Both the position numbers and the translations under genes were made by a program. The notes beneath the pieces were generated by a model. The model was not told where the DNA came from and searched no databases. It saw only the letters and a program-made list of their open reading frames with translations. Of a DNA stretch of 64,000 nucleotides, positions 34,901 through 43,362 are shown piece after piece. Position 1 is the first letter of the stretch. Every line of letters starts with the position of its first letter. The stretch covers positions 1-64,000 of the forward strand of contig NZ_BNGS01000005.1 in the NCBI RefSeq assembly GCF_014905555.1, read 5' to 3'. The stretch comes from Streptomyces sp. Y2F8-2. GTDB taxonomy: Bacteria > Actinomycetota > Actinomycetes > Streptomycetales > Streptomycetaceae.

Positions 34901-35740
34901 GTGACCGAGCTGAGGATCTCCACCGGTGCGGGCGTCTTCGACGCGATCGTGGCGGGTCCGCCCGAGGGCCGTCCGGTGCTGCTGCTGCACGGCTTCCCGC
35001 AGACGGGGCTGGTGTGGCAACGGCAGATCACGGCGTTGGCCGCGCACGGCCATCGGGTGGTGGCGCCGGACCAACGGGGGTACTCCCCCGGCGCCCGCCC
35101 CCAGCGGCCCGAGGACTATCGCATCAGCCTTCTCGTCGACGACGTGATCGCGATCACCGAGGAGCTGGGCTGGGCGGTGTTCGACCTGGTCGGCCACGAC
35201 TGGGGAGGCGCGGTGGCCTGGTGGACCGCACATGCCCACCCCGGCCGGGTACGCACCCTGACGGTTGTCTCGACCCCGCACCCCGGTGCCCTGGCCACCG
35301 CCCTGCGCACAGACAAGGACCAGCGGCAACGCTCGCACTACATGATCGACTGGCGTGAAACACCCGCGACCGAGGAGCGCATGCTCGCCCACGACGCCCA
35401 AGAGCTTCGCGCCCTCTACGCCGGAAAGGTCCCGCAGGACAGTGCTGAGGCCTACGTACAGCACCTGTCCCAGCCCGGCGCTCTCACCGCGGCGCTGAAC
35501 TGGTACCGGGCCGGCCGCCCAGACGACGCGATCGGCGTCATCGACGTGCCCACGCTGTACGTCTGGAGCACGGAGGACCGCGCGTTCGGCCCGGCGGCCG
35601 CACAGGAGACCGGACGATGGGTCAACGGGCCGTACCGCTTCGAGACCCTGCAGGGCGTCAGCCACTGGATCCCCGAGGAGGCCCCCGACACGCTGAACCG
35701 CCTGCTGCTCGACCATCTGCGAGCGCACGGCGCGTCCTGA
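34901..35740 (+). CDS. Epoxide-hydrolase-like alpha/beta hydrolase
   Basis: 279 residues. Oxyanion motif LLLHGFPQTGLVW, nucleophile elbow VGHDWGGAVAW with Asp rather than Ser, and a late GVSHWIPEEAPD with the catalytic His. An aspartate nucleophile in GHDWGG points to epoxide hydrolase or haloalkane dehalogenase chemistry. GTG start with AGGGTGG upstream; a longer frame reaching 34799 runs through the operator and is rejected. Followed 48 bases later by an SCO6745-type gene, probably co-transcribed. Confidence 0.88.
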   Translation: MTELRISTGAGVFDAIVAGPPEGRPVLLLHGFPQTGLVWQRQITALAAHGHRVVAPDQRGYSPGARPQRPEDYRISLLVDDVIAITEELGWAVFDLVGHDWGGAVAWWTAHAHPGRVRTLTVVSTPHPGALATALRTDKDQRQRSHYMIDWRETPATEERMLAHDAQELRALYAGKVPQDSAEAYVQHLSQPGALTAALNWYRAGRPDDAIGVIDVPTLYVWSTEDRAFGPAAAQETGRWVNGPYRFETLQGVSHWIPEEAPDTLNRLLLDHLRAHGAS

Positions 35741-35788
35741 GCCGCAGCGCACACCCCGATCGCCCACCCTTCTGAAGAGGTGTCCCCG

Positions 35789-36610
35789 TTGAAGACAGCG
35801 CGCGCGGCCTGGCGCCGCCTCGAACCCGTACACGGCATGATCTACTTCGTCCCCGAGGGAAGGCGACGGTACGCGGACCTCGGACTCAGCGGTCGAGCCG
35901 GGTACTTCGCCTCCCGGAGCGCCGCCTTCGGCCGGGCGTCCGCCGAGCTGGTCATCTCGACCTTCTACAACTTCAACCCCGATTTCGTGCGGCGGGCGCT
36001 CCACGGAGCCTGGGACGCAGCCACGCCGCAGCAGGTGCTGGACGCGCGGTACGCCGCAGCGGAGGAGGCCCTGCGGAGGGCGGGGATCCACGAGCTGCCC
36101 GCCCTGGACGAGGTCCTGGCGCTGACCCGCCGGGCCGCCGAGGCCGCCTGCGAACACCCGCAGGGCCGCCCGCTGTTCGCCGCGCATGCCGCACTGCCGT
36201 GGCCGGAGGAGCCGGTACTGCAGCTGTGGCACGCCCAGACGCTGCTCCGGGAGTTCCGCGGAGACGGCCATGTCGCGTGCCTGCTGAGCGAGGGCGTCGG
36301 GGGCCTGGAGGCCCTGATTCTGCACGCCGCCAGCGGTGAGATTCCGGCCGACGTCCTCAAGTCGACTCGCGCATGGCCCGAGGAGGAGTGGGCCGACGCA
36401 GCGGAGCGCCTGCGTGGGAGAGGTCTCCTCGATGGCAGCTCCCTCAGCGACGACGGCGTACTCCTGCGTCGGCACATCGAGGACCGCACCGACCGTCTGG
36501 CCCTTCTCGCCTACGCCGCCCTGGGTGACGCCGGCTGTGAACGTCTCGCCGAACTCGCAGACTCCTTCGGCCGCACCGTGGTCGAAGCCGGCCTTCTCAC
36601 ATTCGGCTGA
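35789..36610 (+). CDS. SCO6745-family conserved protein
   Basis: 273 residues, nearly all helical. It starts LKTARAAWRRLEPVHGMIYF and contains a long arm with YNFNPDFVRRALHGAWD. This matches the conserved actinobacterial family named after SCO6745, whose function is not established. TTG is the likely start, eight bases after GAAGAGG; a GTG nine bases earlier overlaps that ribosome site. Downstream of and parallel to the epoxide-hydrolase-like gene, probably in one transcript. Confidence 0.75.
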   Translation: MKTARAAWRRLEPVHGMIYFVPEGRRRYADLGLSGRAGYFASRSAAFGRASAELVISTFYNFNPDFVRRALHGAWDAATPQQVLDARYAAAEEALRRAGIHELPALDEVLALTRRAAEAACEHPQGRPLFAAHAALPWPEEPVLQLWHAQTLLREFRGDGHVACLLSEGVGGLEALILHAASGEIPADVLKSTRAWPEEEWADAAERLRGRGLLDGSSLSDDGVLLRRHIEDRTDRLALLAYAALGDAGCERLAELADSFGRTVVEAGLLTFG

Positions 36611-37359
36611 CCAGGCCTCTTTCTTCCTCCACCTCGTGCGCGATCCGGTGGAACTGGGGCCATGTCCTGCGAGAAGAGCGGGCGGCCGGTCCGGGCACCC
36701 GGGCCCGTGCCGTGTGTCTCGCCTGTTTACTGACCGCTGTGTGGCTGGTCCCACCAGTATCTCCGTGCGGGCGCCCTGCGGCGCCTCTCCTCCGCCCCGC
36801 TCCGCCGGACCGCCGCGGTGGAAGCGTTCGACCATCGCTCGGGACCGCAGGGCCGTGCTCCGCCGGGAGAGCACGCAGTCGGCGCGTGCGTCGCGGATCA
36901 CGGGGACATGACCGTACATGCCCGGGCGCAGTAGGCCGCCTGTGGTGAGGAGGAGCAGCAAGGCGTTCCAGTGGATCTGGCGAGCCGTCACAGCTCTTCG
37001 GAACCCTTCCGAGTGATCGTCTCACGGGTGTACGAGGTGGCCCGGAACCTGCTCCAGGTCCGGGCGGCAGCGCTGCGTCGGGAAACGGCCGGCCAACGAC
37101 GCCGAACTGCCGGTGCTGCGCCACGGAACACGGGGTGCGGGCAGGCGGCCGGCACCACGGCACGTCGTCGCGGAGGCGAAAGGGGTCCCGACTGTCTCTT
37201 ACCCGCAGAAGGTGGGCCCACGACTGGGATTTCATCAACTCGTGGTGTAGATAGGTCAGTTGTTGCGACTCCTGGACCGCAACAGGCGGTGATCGCGGCG
37301 ATGTGAGTCCCTCTTCACGCGATCGCCGACCCCCCTCATGCACAGCGAAAGGCACATGT
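36611..37359. other. 749-base region without a supported gene
   Basis: Both strands hold only short or low-quality frames. One minus-strand stretch reads QQLTYLHHELMKSQSWAHLL and a plus-strand one RVIVSRVYEVARNLLQVRAA, but neither has a ribosome site or a family I recognise. The end of the region (about 37240-37359) is AT-richer and should contain the promoter of the secreted-protein gene. Confidence 0.4.
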
Positions 37360-38034
37360 ATGGCGAACAACCGCAGGATGCGCTACGGCGGACGGATACT
37401 GGCGCTCTCAGCGGCTGCCCTCGGCATGGTCGCGGCGATAGCCGTTCCGGCATCGGCCGACGACCAGCCTACCCGGGCACAGCTCATCGCCGACTGCGAC
37501 TCGGGGCAAGGGAAGTGCACCTTCAACGACCCGCAGTTGGGCCGGGCGTATCTCGGAGACTTCCACCGGGTCTCCGACTCGCTCTACAACTGCAGCACCT
37601 CGCCTGCCACCCAGTCGATGACCTGGTCCGACACGGTCGGTTCCACGGACTCGGCGGGAGTATCCGTGACCGCCGGCGGCAAGATAGCGGGAATCATCGA
37701 CCTCAGCGTGACAGCGACTTACAGCCACACCTGGTCGAGCACCCACTCGGAGACCAGCTCCGTCAACATGACGGTGAAGCCAGGTGAAGTCGGCTGGATC
37801 TCCCGTGCGCAGGTGATGCAGACCGTCTCCGGCACTTGGCAGACCCATTACGACGACCGGAAGTGGAGCCACTACTTCTGGTTCGTCCCCGACGTCATCA
37901 CCGGGCCCGCCCCGAACGGGACGGACGGCCAGAGCAACGCGGTGGTCGTCAAGTCCAGGAAAATGACCGCTGAGGAGAAGCGGTCCTGCTCCAGCCGCTC
38001 CAGTAAGGCCAAGACGTTCGTCGTCCAAGGCTGA
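37360..38034 (+). CDS. Secreted beta-rich protein, possibly aerolysin/ETX-like
   Basis: 224 residues. A clear signal peptide (basic MANNRRMRYGGR, hydrophobic core, ASA at 31-33) gives a mature protein of about 190 residues. The centre is an alternating Ser/Thr pattern, SVTATYSHTWSSTHSETSSV followed by NMTVKPGEVGWISRAQVMQT, of the kind seen in the membrane-inserting hairpins of aerolysin/ETX-MTX2 beta-pore proteins; then WQTHYDDRKWSHYFWFVPDV. Five cysteines. GAAAGG lies seven bases before the ATG. A strong terminator follows and both flanks are gene-poor. The pore-forming idea is an inference; otherwise an uncharacterised secreted protein. Confidence 0.75.
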   Translation: MANNRRMRYGGRILALSAAALGMVAAIAVPASADDQPTRAQLIADCDSGQGKCTFNDPQLGRAYLGDFHRVSDSLYNCSTSPATQSMTWSDTVGSTDSAGVSVTAGGKIAGIIDLSVTATYSHTWSSTHSETSSVNMTVKPGEVGWISRAQVMQTVSGTWQTHYDDRKWSHYFWFVPDVITGPAPNGTDGQSNAVVVKSRKMTAEEKRSCSSRSSKAKTFVVQG

Positions 38035-38053
38035 TCCAGCGATCGCGCGCCTC

Positions 38054-38083
38054 CTGCCTCGCGGTCCGTACCCCGCGAGGCAG
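38054..38083 (+). terminator. Strong hairpin terminator after the secreted-protein gene
   Basis: ctgcctcgcgg (38054-38064) pairs perfectly with ccgcgaggcag (38073-38083) around an eight-base loop, 20 bases after the stop codon. No T-tract. Confidence 0.7.
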
Positions 38084-38571
38084 CCAGGGCAGCTCAGCAG
38101 GGCCGTCAGGACGAGGAGCCGCGGTCCCACGACGGGTCCCACGACGGGGTTCGCAGGACGGCAGAGGGCCGCGTGCCGGACGGGTGCCCCGCGGTGGCCA
38201 CCTCGCTCGAGGCCAGCCCATCACCACCCGGCCACGACCCGCCTCGGCAGCACCCATGTGCCCAGTTCCACGGCGTGCCAGAGTTGTACCGCCGGCAGAC
38301 GAAGAACCTGCTGGGTGCTCCATTCGACTGGCGGAGCATGACCGCTCGCCACACGACAGGCGACGACCGATCTGCGGTCGGCGCAATTCGGATGGCGCCC
38401 TTCGCGATCTTGTGGAGGCCATCGTCCAAGGCCCTGACAGCGCCTTCATGTTGGTCGCACGCACTCCCACGCCCAGAACTATGGTGTCCCAGCACATACG
38501 CCTCTGACCTGCCCGTTCCTACGGTGTGGCGACACACGAACGTCCCCACCGCACACGAGGAAGTGGCGCAC
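38084..38571. other. Gap of about 490 bases before the MHS transporter gene
   Basis: No supported gene. Open frames exist on both strands but none has a ribosome site and recognisable protein sequence. The transporter's promoter and GAGGAAG ribosome site lie at its right end. Confidence 0.4.
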
Positions 38572-39954
38572 ATGGCCTCCGCAGCATCCGCTCCACCCAC
38601 GCCCGCCAAGCTCCCCAGGATCGTCGCCGCCAGCCTCATCGGCACCACCATCGAGTGGTACGACTTCTTCCTCTACGGGTCCGCCGCCGCGCTCGTCTTC
38701 AACAAGCTCTTCTTCCCCGACTCCGACCCTCTGGTCGGCACGCTCCTGTCGTTCCTGACCTACGCGGTCGGGTTCGCCGCCCGTCCGCTCGGGGCCCTGG
38801 TGTTCGGGCACTACGGCGACCGGCTCGGGCGCAAGAAGCTGCTGGTGCTGAGTCTGCTGCTGATGGGCGGGGCGACCTTCGCCATCGGGCTGCTGCCCAC
38901 GCACGCCACCGTCGGCAGCGCCGCACCCGTGCTGCTCACCACGCTGCGTCTGGTGCAGGGCTTCGCGCTCGGCGGCGAGTGGGGCGGCGCCGTTCTGCTC
39001 GTGTCGGAGCACGGCGACGCCCGGCGGCGGGGCTTCTGGGCCTCGTGGCCGCAGACCGGCGCGCCGGCCGGGCAGTTGCTCGCCACAGGTGTGCTGTCGT
39101 TGCTGACCGCTGTGCTCTCCGACGACGCGTTCGGCTCCTGGGGCTGGCGCATTCCGTTCCTCCTGTCCGGGGTACTGGTGATCGTCGGTTTGTGGATTCG
39201 TCTCTCCGTCGATGAATCGCCCGTGTTCCAGCAGGCGTTGGCTCAGGCTGAGGCCCGTAAGGCGGCCTCTGACGGCGGTGCGGAGAAGTTGCCGCTGGTG
39301 TCCGTGCTGCGCCACCACTGGCGGGACATACTGGTCGCGATGGGCGCCCGCATGGCGGAGAACATCAGCTACTACGTGATCACCGCCTTCATCCTCGTCT
39401 ACGCCACCACGTCGGCCGGCGTCTCCAAGCAGACGGCGCTCAACGCCGTCCTCATCGGCTCCGCCGTCCACTTCGCCGTCATCCCGGCCTGGGGAGCGCT
39501 GTCGGACCGGATCGGCCGCCGGCCCGTGTATCTGCTGGGCGCGGCCGGAGTCGGCCTGTGGATGTTCCCGTTCTTCTCGCTCATCGACACCGGCGGCTTC
39601 GGGAACCTGATCATTGCCGTGACCGTCGGTCTCGTGCTGCACGGGGCGATGTACGCGCCGCAGGCGGCCTTCTTCTCCGAGATGTTCGCGACCCGCGTGC
39701 GCTACTCGGGTGCGTCCATCGGTGCCCAGTTCGCGTCGGTGGCGGCCGGCGCTCCGGCCCCGCTCATCGCGACCGCGCTGCTGTCCGACTACGGCAGTTC
39801 CACGCCGATCGCCCTGTACGTGATCGCCGCTGCCGTCCTGACCCTGATCGCGGTCGGTGCCGCCAAGGAGACACGCGATCGCGACCTCGCCCGGGTCGAG
39901 TCCGCGGACACCGAGCCCTCGGCGGCCCGAGCCGCTGACGCGCGGACCGTCTGA
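38572..39954 (+). CDS. MHS-family MFS transporter (metabolite:proton symporter)
   Basis: 460 residues, 12 membrane helices. MHS landmarks: SLIGTTIEWYDFFLYGSAAA at helix 1, GHYGDRLGRKKLLVLSLLLM between helices 2 and 3, LRLVQGFALGGEWGGAVLLV, and DRIGRRPVYLLGAAG in the second half. Members import small acids or betaines with protons. ATG start with GAGGAAG upstream; the frame extends further without coding character. The convergent block contains a PucR-like regulator and a 3-hydroxybutyrate dehydrogenase, so a hydroxy acid is a plausible cargo. Confidence 0.92.
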   Translation: MASAASAPPTPAKLPRIVAASLIGTTIEWYDFFLYGSAAALVFNKLFFPDSDPLVGTLLSFLTYAVGFAARPLGALVFGHYGDRLGRKKLLVLSLLLMGGATFAIGLLPTHATVGSAAPVLLTTLRLVQGFALGGEWGGAVLLVSEHGDARRRGFWASWPQTGAPAGQLLATGVLSLLTAVLSDDAFGSWGWRIPFLLSGVLVIVGLWIRLSVDESPVFQQALAQAEARKAASDGGAEKLPLVSVLRHHWRDILVAMGARMAENISYYVITAFILVYATTSAGVSKQTALNAVLIGSAVHFAVIPAWGALSDRIGRRPVYLLGAAGVGLWMFPFFSLIDTGGFGNLIIAVTVGLVLHGAMYAPQAAFFSEMFATRVRYSGASIGAQFASVAAGAPAPLIATALLSDYGSSTPIALYVIAAAVLTLIAVGAAKETRDRDLARVESADTEPSAARAADARTV

Positions 39955-39973
39955 GTCCGGCTCTTCCCGTCCG

Positions 39974-39999
39974 GCCCCGTGCGTTCACGCGTGCGGGGC
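39974..39999. terminator. Hairpin between the convergent MHS and GAF/PucR genes
   Basis: GCCCCG at 39974-39979 pairs with CGGGGC at 39994-39999, with GCG/CGC pairs inside. A moderate stem, no T-tract, between two convergent stop codons. Confidence 0.45.
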
Positions 40000-40042
40000 T
40001 GGTGCGCGTCTCCCAGCGGCGTACCGAGTGAGCCGCTCAGCG

Positions 40043-41962
40043 TCAGGGCCGGTACGACAACCGGTGCAGTCGAAGCGCCAGTTGTATCTCCAGGGCGCGG
40101 GCGGGGCTCTGCCAGTCGTCGCCGAGGAGCCGGCCCACCCGCTCCAGGCGCTGCGCCACCGTGTTCACATGGACGTGGAGTTCGTCCTTGGTGCGGGCCG
40201 GGCTCATCCCGCAGGCGAAGTACGCGTCGAGCGTGCGGACGAGGTCGGTGCCGCGCCGTTCGTCGTAGGCGACGACCTCACCGATCGTGCGTCCGACATA
40301 GGCGGCGATGTCCCGGTCCCCGGCGAGCAGCAGGCCCAGGAAGCCGAAGTCCTCGGCGGCGGCCCCGTCCCCGGCGCGGCCCAGCAGGCGAAGGGCGTCG
40401 AGGCAGCGCTGTCCCTCCGCGTAGGCTGCGGCCACGGCGTCGGGGTCACCGGTGAGGTCCTCGACGGGGGCGGAGGCGCCGACGGTGACCGGTTCGTGGA
40501 CCGCGGTGCCGAGGTGCCGGGCGGTGCGGCGGGCCAGGTCCGTCGCCGTGTCACCCGCTTCCAGCGGCAGCAGCAACACCGTGCCGCCGTCGCGGGCGGC
40601 GGCGAGTCCGTGCCGTGTGGCCGCGAGGTGGGACGCGGCGGACCACAGACGGCGGCGGGCGGCCGCCTCCTGGTCTGCGTCGGCGGCGGCGCCGTCCAGG
40701 CGGGCGGCGAGCACCACGTGGGTGGCGTCGAGGTCCGCGTGCAGCCGGGCGGCGCGTTCGCGCAGCACGCGCGGATCGCGGTCGCGGCCGTCGAGCAGGT
40801 CGTCCAGCAGCTCGCCCCGGACGCGCTGTTCGGCCTCGACGGCCGAGCGGCGGGCGAGCAGCAGCAGGGAGGTGACCATGGCCGCGCGCTCCAGGGTGCG
40901 CTGGTCGACGGGGTCGAGCCCCGGATGGCCGCGCAGCACCAGCGCGCCGAGCAGTTCGCCGCCGGCGGTCACGGCGGCGATCCAGTCGTCCCCGTGCCGT
41001 ACGGCGTGGCCCTCTGCTCGGGAGGCCTCCAGGGGCGCGGCGGGCGCGGCGTCCACCTCGGTGAACTCGACCGTGCCGTCCAGGACCTGGGACACCGCCG
41101 CCGCCACGTCGTGGACGCCGCCGCCGCGCAGGACGAGTTCGGCGAGCCGGTCGTGGACGTCCGAGGCGCGCTCGATGACCGCGCTGCGGTCGCGGATGAT
41201 CTCGTTGGCACGGGCGAGCCGGTCCAGGGCCGAACGTGTCTCGGTGAGGAGGTTGGCGGTGTCGATGGCGGCGGCGGCCAGCGCCGCGAACGAACCGAGG
41301 AGCGCGATCTCCTCACGCTCGAAGACCCGGGCCCGCCGGTCGGCGGCGAACAGCACTCCGATGACCTGGGCGCCGATCATCAGCGGCACGCCGAGGATCG
41401 CCACGAGCCCCTCGTCTCGCACGCCCGTGTCGATCGTCCGGGTGTGCTGGAAGCGGTCGTCCTCGAAGTAGTCGGGGGTCACATAGGGGCGGGCGGTCTG
41501 GGCGACGAGCCCGCCGAGCCCCTCCCCCATGCCGAGCCTGAGCTGCTGGAAGCGGGCGGCGACCGACCCCTCGGTGACCCTCATATAGGTGTCGCCCGCG
41601 GCCTCGTCGTGCAGGGTGAGATAGGCGACGTCGGTGCTCAGCAGGGAGCGGGCGCGCTGGACGATCGCCTGCAGGACGGCGTCGAGATCGCGCAGCCCGG
41701 CCAGGTCGTGGGCGGTCTCGAAGAGCGCGGACAGCTCCGCCTCGCGGCGGCGTCTGCCTTCCATCTCGGCGCGCACGTGCAGCGCGAGCCGCTTGGCCTG
41801 CTCGAGCGCGCGGATACGCTCGGGCGGCAGGCCCTCGGCGCGGGCGAGCAGCACCGGCTGCTCGTAGGCGTCGGCCGACGCGCCCCGGGCCAGGAGCTCC
41901 AGGAAGGGCGCCTCGGCGCCGGTGCCGGGGCGCTGCGCGGACTGTACGTGATCGCGGGACAT
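40043..41962 (-). CDS. GAF-domain PucR-type transcriptional regulator
   Basis: 639 residues. An N-terminal coiled region (to about 100) precedes a GAF domain (about 105-260: DLDAVLQAIVQRARSLLSTD, GVPLMIGAQVIGVLFAADRR). A long helical/GGDEF-like middle follows, and a C-terminal PucR helix-turn-helix TKDELHVHVNTVAQRLERVG. It senses a small ligand through GAF and activates catabolic genes. The ATG at 41962 is preceded by CTGGGGG; the open frame continues into the neighbouring gene and is rejected. Lies 68 bases after the 3-hydroxybutyrate dehydrogenase gene on the same strand. Confidence 0.9.
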   Translation of the reverse strand: MSRDHVQSAQRPGTGAEAPFLELLARGASADAYEQPVLLARAEGLPPERIRALEQAKRLALHVRAEMEGRRRREAELSALFETAHDLAGLRDLDAVLQAIVQRARSLLSTDVAYLTLHDEAAGDTYMRVTEGSVAARFQQLRLGMGEGLGGLVAQTARPYVTPDYFEDDRFQHTRTIDTGVRDEGLVAILGVPLMIGAQVIGVLFAADRRARVFEREEIALLGSFAALAAAAIDTANLLTETRSALDRLARANEIIRDRSAVIERASDVHDRLAELVLRGGGVHDVAAAVSQVLDGTVEFTEVDAAPAAPLEASRAEGHAVRHGDDWIAAVTAGGELLGALVLRGHPGLDPVDQRTLERAAMVTSLLLLARRSAVEAEQRVRGELLDDLLDGRDRDPRVLRERAARLHADLDATHVVLAARLDGAAADADQEAAARRRLWSAASHLAATRHGLAAARDGGTVLLLPLEAGDTATDLARRTARHLGTAVHEPVTVGASAPVEDLTGDPDAVAAAYAEGQRCLDALRLLGRAGDGAAAEDFGFLGLLLAGDRDIAAYVGRTIGEVVAYDERRGTDLVRTLDAYFACGMSPARTKDELHVHVNTVAQRLERVGRLLGDDWQSPARALEIQLALRLHRLSYRP

Positions 41963-42030
41963 GCCCCCAGAATGGCCCACGACCGGCCCGGACCCATCGG
42001 GCCTGTGGACAACTTCCGACATGTTCCTGT

Positions 42031-42819
42031 TCAGTGGGCGGTCCAGCCGCCGTCCAGGACCAGCGACGTACCGGTGATGAAGGACGCCTGCGGGCTGCAC
42101 AGATAGGCCACCGCCTCGGCGACCTCCTCCGGTTCGATCAGCCGTTTGACGGCGCTGTCCTGGAGCAGGACCTCGGACAGCACGCGTTCCTCGGGGATTC
42201 CGTGCGCCCGTGCCTGGTCGGCGAGCTGCTTCTCCACGAGGGGGGTACGCACGTACGCCGGGTTCACACAGTTCGACGTGACGCCGTGCGGGGCGCCTTC
42301 CAGGGCGGCGGTCTTCGAGAGTCCTTCCAGCCCGTGCTTGGCGGAGACGTACGCCGCCTTGTACGCAGAGGCGCGCAGCCCGTGGACCGACGAGATGTTG
42401 ACGATACGGCCCCAGCCCTGCCCGTACATATGGGGCAGCGCTCCGCGGATGAGCCGGAACGGGGCTTCCAGCATCACCGTCAGGACGGTGTGGAACACGT
42501 CGGGCGGGAACTCCTCGAGCGGCCGGACCAGTTGGATCCCGGCGTTGTTGACGAGGATGTCGGTGCCGGCGGCGGCGTGTTCGGCGGCGTCCAGGTCGGT
42601 GAGGTCCAGAACGTGTGGTTCGACGGTGCCCGCGAGGTCGCGGGCCGTGCCGGCGAGGGCGTCGAGGCCGGCGGCGTCCCGGTCGACCGCTCTCACCTTG
42701 GCCCCGGCGGCGGCCAGCCGCAGCGCGCAGGCGCGGCCGATGCCGCCGGCGGCGCCGGTGACGAGGGCGGTTCGTCCGCCGAGATCGACTGAGGTGGTGT
42801 GGGGGTGGGGCGCGGTCAT
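42031..42819 (-). CDS. bdhA: 3-hydroxybutyrate dehydrogenase (SDR)
   Basis: 262 residues. Cofactor loop TGAAGGIGRACALRLAAAGA near the N-terminus, NNAGIQ, catalytic ISSVHGLRASAYKAAYVSAK (Ser, Tyr and Lys), and NPAYVRTPLVEKQLADQARA, a hallmark of the D-3-hydroxybutyrate group. It interconverts 3-hydroxybutyrate and acetoacetate with NAD. First gene of a minus-strand pair with the GAF/PucR regulator; the convergent MHS transporter may import the substrate. No clear ribosome site before the ATG. Confidence 0.9.
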   Translation of the reverse strand: MTAPHPHTTSVDLGGRTALVTGAAGGIGRACALRLAAAGAKVRAVDRDAAGLDALAGTARDLAGTVEPHVLDLTDLDAAEHAAAGTDILVNNAGIQLVRPLEEFPPDVFHTVLTVMLEAPFRLIRGALPHMYGQGWGRIVNISSVHGLRASAYKAAYVSAKHGLEGLSKTAALEGAPHGVTSNCVNPAYVRTPLVEKQLADQARAHGIPEERVLSEVLLQDSAVKRLIEPEEVAEAVAYLCSPQASFITGTSLVLDGGWTAH

Positions 42820-42873
42820 GTGCCGACCCTAAGCAGTGCTGGTGCCCCACCCCATATGGTCATCACCCATACT

Positions 42874-43353
42874 TCACAGTGGATTCGTGGGGTCGAACCA
42901 TGTGGGTGCATCCGACAGGGCCTGCTTGATCCGCGCCAGGCCGTGCTCGTTCAGCTCCGGCAGAGAGTCCACCGGGAACCAGCCGACCTCCAGGGACTCG
43001 TCGTCGTTCACGCGCGCTTCGCCCCCGACGGCCCGGCAGCGGAATGTGATGTCCATGAACTGGCAGGTGTCGCCGTTGCCGTAGGTCACCGGAGTCAGGG
43101 CCTGCACGAGGACCACGCGTTCGGCCACGCACCGCACGGCCGTCTCCTCGTAGACCTCGCGCACGGCGCAGGCCGCGGGCTGCTCCCCCGGCTCCGGGAT
43201 GCCGCCGATCGCCGACCACCGGCCGGTGTCGCTCCGGCGTCCCAGCAGCACCCTGCCGTCGTCGTCGAAGACGATGGCGGTGACGCCGGGGAGCCAGAGC
43301 AGCTGGTGACCGGCGGAGGCCCGGATGGTCCGGATGAAGTCGGGAGTAGCCAT
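42874..43353 (-). CDS. NUDIX hydrolase
   Basis: 159 residues. Complete NUDIX box GGIPEPGEQPAACAVREVYE followed by ET, matching Gx5Ex7REUxEExGU, preceded by VTAIVFDDDGRVLLGRRSDT. It hydrolyses a nucleoside-diphosphate-linked compound in a Mg-dependent manner; the substrate cannot be told. Nine bases downstream of the Lnt gene stop on the same strand, probably co-transcribed. It diverges into no partner on the other side. Confidence 0.92.
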   Translation of the reverse strand: MATPDFIRTIRASAGHQLLWLPGVTAIVFDDDGRVLLGRRSDTGRWSAIGGIPEPGEQPAACAVREVYEETAVRCVAERVVLVQALTPVTYGNGDTCQFMDITFRCRAVGGEARVNDDESLEVGWFPVDSLPELNEHGLARIKQALSDAPTWFDPTNPL

Positions 43354-43362
43354 GGGCCGACC

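Noticed and set aside
36611..37359. Possible transposase or orphan gene fragments (for example the QQLTYLHHELMKSQSWAHLL stretch)
   Set aside because: No ribosome site, no recognisable catalytic motif and no terminal repeats; not enough to call a gene.
38084..38571. Open frames before the MHS transporter, including an N-terminal extension of it
   Set aside because: They lack ribosome sites; the transporter's first helix and GAGGAAG site fix the start at 38572.
41963..42850. Continuation of the GAF/PucR frame through the dehydrogenase gene
   Set aside because: It is the antiphase shadow of the 3-hydroxybutyrate dehydrogenase gene; the start at 41962 has a ribosome site.
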